This document shows positions 40,661-42,863 of a stretch of 42,863 nt of DNA, in pieces. This DNA is from Planctomycetaceae bacterium. GTDB taxonomy: Bacteria; Planctomycetota; Planctomycetia; Pirellulales; Lacipirellulaceae. Each line of letters begins with the position of its first letter. The stretch's first letter is position 1. The DNA lies in the NCBI GenBank assembly GCA_002702655.1, contig PABB01000037.1, positions 1 through 42,863 on the forward strand. Direction: 5' to 3'. The position numbers and the translations under genes were made by a program. The notes under the pieces are model-generated. The model did no database searches, had not been told where the DNA came from, and worked only from the letters and a program-made list of their open reading frames with translations.

Positions 40661-41473
40661 GTGGCCAGCAATCTGTTCGATTTGAGTGGGACAGTCGCCG
40701 CTGTTTTGGGCGGCACGGGCGCCCTGGGCGGGGCCATGGCCGATGCGTTGGCCGCGGCGGGCGCCAAGGTCGCCATCGTGGGTCGCAGCGTCACCCGCGG
40801 CGGGCAACGCGTCAAAGCGATCGAGGCAGCCGGCGGCGTGGCCAAGTTCGCTTTGGCCGATGCACGCAACTTGGATTCCCTGCGGGACTGCCGAGACGGC
40901 ATCGCCAAGGAACTGGGGCCGATCTCGGTGCTGGTGAACGCCGCGGGCGGCAATCGCCCTGAGGCGACGCTCCCGCCCGGCGCCGATTTTTGCGATTTGC
41001 CGCTAGAAGCCTGGCAGGACGTGTTCGACCTGAATCTGGTCGGCGGCGCTCTGCTGCCTTGTCAGGCGTTCGGCGAAGCGATGCTCGAGGCCGGCTCGGG
41101 CAGCGTGATCAACATCGCCTCGATGGCGGGCATGACGCCCCTATCGCGAGTCGTGGCGTACTCGGCCGCCAAGGCGGCCGTGATCAACTTCACCCAATTC
41201 CTGGCCCGCGAATGGGCCACGCGCGGCGTGCGCGTCAACGCCATCAGCCCCGGCTTCTTCCCCGCCGAGCAGAACCGCAAACTGCTGTTCAACGACGACG
41301 GCGGCTACACCGAGCGGGGCGGCCAAATCATCGGGCACACCCCCATGGCCCGCTTTGGCGACCCCAGCGAGTTGGCTGGCGCCGTCGTCTGGCTCGCGTC
41401 GCAGAAGGCGTCGTCGTTCGTGACTGGCCAGAATATTGTGGTCGACGGCGGCTTTTCGGCGACGACGATCTGA
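40661..41473 (+). CDS. SDR oxidoreductase, fructuronate/mannonate reductase type
   Basis: A 270-residue short-chain dehydrogenase. The cofactor site is GGTGALGGAMADALAAAG; NAAGG, the catalytic Ser in INIASMAG and YSAAK complete the active site. The stretch PGFFPAEQNRKLL...RGGQIIGHTPMARFG is characteristic of the D-mannonate/fructuronate oxidoreductase-like SDR group in uronate breakdown, but related sugar-acid substrates are possible. The GTG at 40661 is chosen because GGGAGG (40647-40652) is 8 bases before it; an in-frame GTG at 40655 is too close. Confidence 0.78.
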   Translation: MASNLFDLSGTVAAVLGGTGALGGAMADALAAAGAKVAIVGRSVTRGGQRVKAIEAAGGVAKFALADARNLDSLRDCRDGIAKELGPISVLVNAAGGNRPEATLPPGADFCDLPLEAWQDVFDLNLVGGALLPCQAFGEAMLEAGSGSVINIASMAGMTPLSRVVAYSAAKAAVINFTQFLAREWATRGVRVNAISPGFFPAEQNRKLLFNDDGGYTERGGQIIGHTPMARFGDPSELAGAVVWLASQKASSFVTGQNIVVDGGFSATTI

Positions 41474-42053
41474 TTCCCGCCGGGGGGCGTCAACGCGGTG
41501 CGAGTGGCCGCAAACCTGGCGATTTGCGGCCCCCGGAAGTCGCACTGCGAACCGCCGGGGCGGTACTCGGTATGGCTGCCCGAGCGGACCCTCGCGCCGC
41601 GACACCCCTCCGCAGAGCTATTTTTGCGGTTTTTTCGCGACCGTTTGCGGGTCCCCACCCTCGCCATCTCCCGCAATCTCACTTTTCATAGGGCTTGGCA
41701 GTTTGTACAACTTTTCTGGTCGTCGGGTTTGGGGGCCTCGACACGACTGGAGATCGAACGTCAAGGATGCCGATTACGCTTCTGCGGGGCGGCTCGCCCG
41801 TAGCAGGCGCATCGGCGCCACAATCGAGTCTCTTCTCAAGCACTGCTGAGTCGTAGGAACACCCACCGCGTCTGACGCGGTCGGACGACGCAGCTTGCCG
41901 TCGGGTTGCTGGTCTGGGACCGGCGCTCGGCACACTCGTTACACACATTGATCAAGGCATCAGGCGCTTGGTCCGTGGGTCAGCCGCCCGGAGTGCGCGC
42001 TTCGACATCGAAGCTGCATCCTCCACAGGCTGATCCCGCGCCAACGCCGCTCC
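41474..42053. other. Intergenic region before the repeat-protein gene
   Basis: 580 bases with no supported gene; frames crossing it lack start signals. It has T-rich patches (TATTTTTGCGGTTTTTTCGCG, about 41618-41638) after the SDR gene, which might help end its transcript though no stem precedes them, and an 8-base palindrome TTGTACAA (41703-41710). The promoter of the repeat-protein gene should lie here. Confidence 0.45.
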
Positions 42054-42863
42054 ATGTTCCAGGAGTTTGGGGATTCGCAGGCGATGGCAGCGCGCAGATT
42101 GTTTCTTCGAGGTCGTCACGGTCAGGATTCGTCGCGTCGGTTGGGGTTGGAGTCGCTCGAAGAGCGGGTCGTCCTGTCTACGACGCCGACGAGCATCTCT
42201 GTCGAAGTCGCAGCAGAGATTCCCGAGCCGCAACCGGTGATCATTGCGCCGCCGATTCCCTCGGCGGGAAATGACTTGATCTCGCCGATCGAGTCGCTGC
42301 AGTACTGGCAGTTCGTGCAGCTCGCCCCGAGCGAGATCCCGCTGCTGACGCCCGAGCAAATTGCGACGATTCCCGATCGCCAGACGATGTTCGGGCTCTC
42401 CGAAGCGCAACGCGCTGCGCTAACGCAGCCGCAGATTCAGGCGTTGTCGGTCGGGGTCACCGGCATCGACAGCCTGACGGCCCAACAACGACTGTGGCTC
42501 ACCACTGCGCAGCTGCGGTCGTTGGGCGCGACCACCAACACGCTGAACCTGCTCACCTCAGGGCAAATCGCACAGTTCGCCCCGGCCCAAGTGCAGCAGT
42601 TCGCCTACTGGGACTTCCCGCGACTGGCCGTCGCACAGATTCCCTGGCTCACAGCCGGGCAGCTCGGCGCCATTCCGGATTACGTTCAGTTCGGACACAT
42701 GTCCGACGCCCAACGCGGTGCACTCACCGTAACGCAGGTGCAAACGCTCAACATCAACAGAGTGGGCCTGCACCTGCTCAATGCCACCCAGCGAGGCTGG
42801 CTGACCACCACGCAGTTGCAGACGCTGGGCTCGAACACCAATACGCTCGCGTTGCTGACGCCC
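42054..42863 (+). CDS. Start of a repeat protein with planctomycete N-terminal motif (truncated by window end)
   Basis: The first 270 residues of a longer protein that runs off the window. Residues 30-42 (LGLESLEERVVLS) match the LExLExR-type motif found near the N-terminus of many large planctomycete exported proteins, thought to be part of their export signal. A short linker rich in Pro follows, and from about residue 83 the sequence repeats with a 101-residue period, each unit made of smaller pieces such as LTxxQ(I/L)xxL. The start is either the ATG at 42054 or the one at 42084 (MAARRLFLRGR), the latter having GGGGA (42069-42073) upstream. A surface or extracellular role is inferred. Confidence 0.75.
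   Translation, partial: MFQEFGDSQAMAARRLFLRGRHGQDSSRRLGLESLEERVVLSTTPTSISVEVAAEIPEPQPVIIAPPIPSAGNDLISPIESLQYWQFVQLAPSEIPLLTPEQIATIPDRQTMFGLSEAQRAALTQPQIQALSVGVTGIDSLTAQQRLWLTTAQLRSLGATTNTLNLLTSGQIAQFAPAQVQQFAYWDFPRLAVAQIPWLTAGQLGAIPDYVQFGHMSDAQRGALTVTQVQTLNINRVGLHLLNATQRGWLTTTQLQTLGSNTNTLALLTP
42300..42863 (+). repeat. Tandem repeat with 303-bp (101-residue) period, incomplete
   Basis: The first unit (42300-42602) and the visible part of the second (42603-42863) align without gaps: QYW/AYW at residues 83 and 184, and QRLWLTTAQL/QRGWLTTTQL at 145 and 246, both exactly 101 apart. The DNA of the units differs considerably, so the repeats are old. Confidence 0.85.

Noticed and set aside
1-42863. 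Phage, integrative element or insertion sequence
   Set aside because: No integrase, transposase, structural phage gene or tRNA attachment site was seen; gene content is ordinary chromosomal.

Overview
The window looks like a chromosomal piece of a GC-rich planctomycete, probably from the Pirellulales. The signs are a protein with a planctomycete-type N-terminal motif (LESLEERVVLS) followed by long tandem repeats, a PEP-CTERM-anchored exported protein, several secreted hypothetical proteins with no clear family, frequent GTG/TTG starts, weak Shine-Dalgarno sequences, and dispersed palindromic intergenic repeats. The taxonomic call is inference. I see no tRNA, rRNA, CRISPR array, transposase, integrase or phage gene. 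The window ends inside a gene on its right edge.

Layout. 0.2-5 kb: a small HTH protein (minus strand), then a two-gene pyruvate:ferredoxin oxidoreductase in which a NifJ-like enzyme is divided into alpha-gamma and ferredoxin-beta chains. 5-11 kb: a renalase-like FAD protein, a galactan-degrading pair (GH53 endo-galactanase and GH2 beta-galactosidase with an inserted discoidin domain), and the tRNA hydroxylase MiaE. 11-18 kb: a small membrane protein, a LeuB-type dehydrogenase, a 59-residue membrane protein coupled to a HisA/HisF-like protein, and on the minus strand a TPCP-type metal P-ATPase and methionyl-tRNA synthetase. 18.9-19.2 kb: a tiny exported protein made almost wholly of four 19-residue repeats. 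19.3-22.1 kb: a PatZ-like acyl-CoA synthetase/GNAT fusion. 22.8-26 kb: three exported proteins, including an M48 metalloprotease with a helical repeat region.

26.5-35 kb is the most coherent block: a cbb3-type (C-family) terminal oxidase locus. Its order is a diheme cytochrome c lipoprotein with an acidic tail, a four-helix membrane protein, CcoN, CcoO, a 104-residue membrane protein, a 68-residue protein resembling only the membrane anchor of CcoP, a CcoI/FixI-like copper ATPase and a SafE-type membrane protein, followed by a 40-residue membrane protein. The CcoP function therefore appears divided between two genes. A 6-6-6 dyad with CRP/FNR geometry lies upstream.

35.3-42.9 kb: an MFS exporter (minus), a DUF4864-like protein, an ECF sigma factor/zinc anti-sigma pair next to a PEP-CTERM DUF4394-like protein, an SDR dehydrogenase of the fructuronate/mannonate reductase type, and the 5' end of a repeat protein with a 101-residue period.

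Most genes are ordinary chromosomal genes. The less explained signals are the 19-residue repeat protein, the rearranged cbb3 locus with its extra membrane proteins, the dispersed palindromes (one a perfect 29-bp inverted repeat) and the 101-residue repeat protein.
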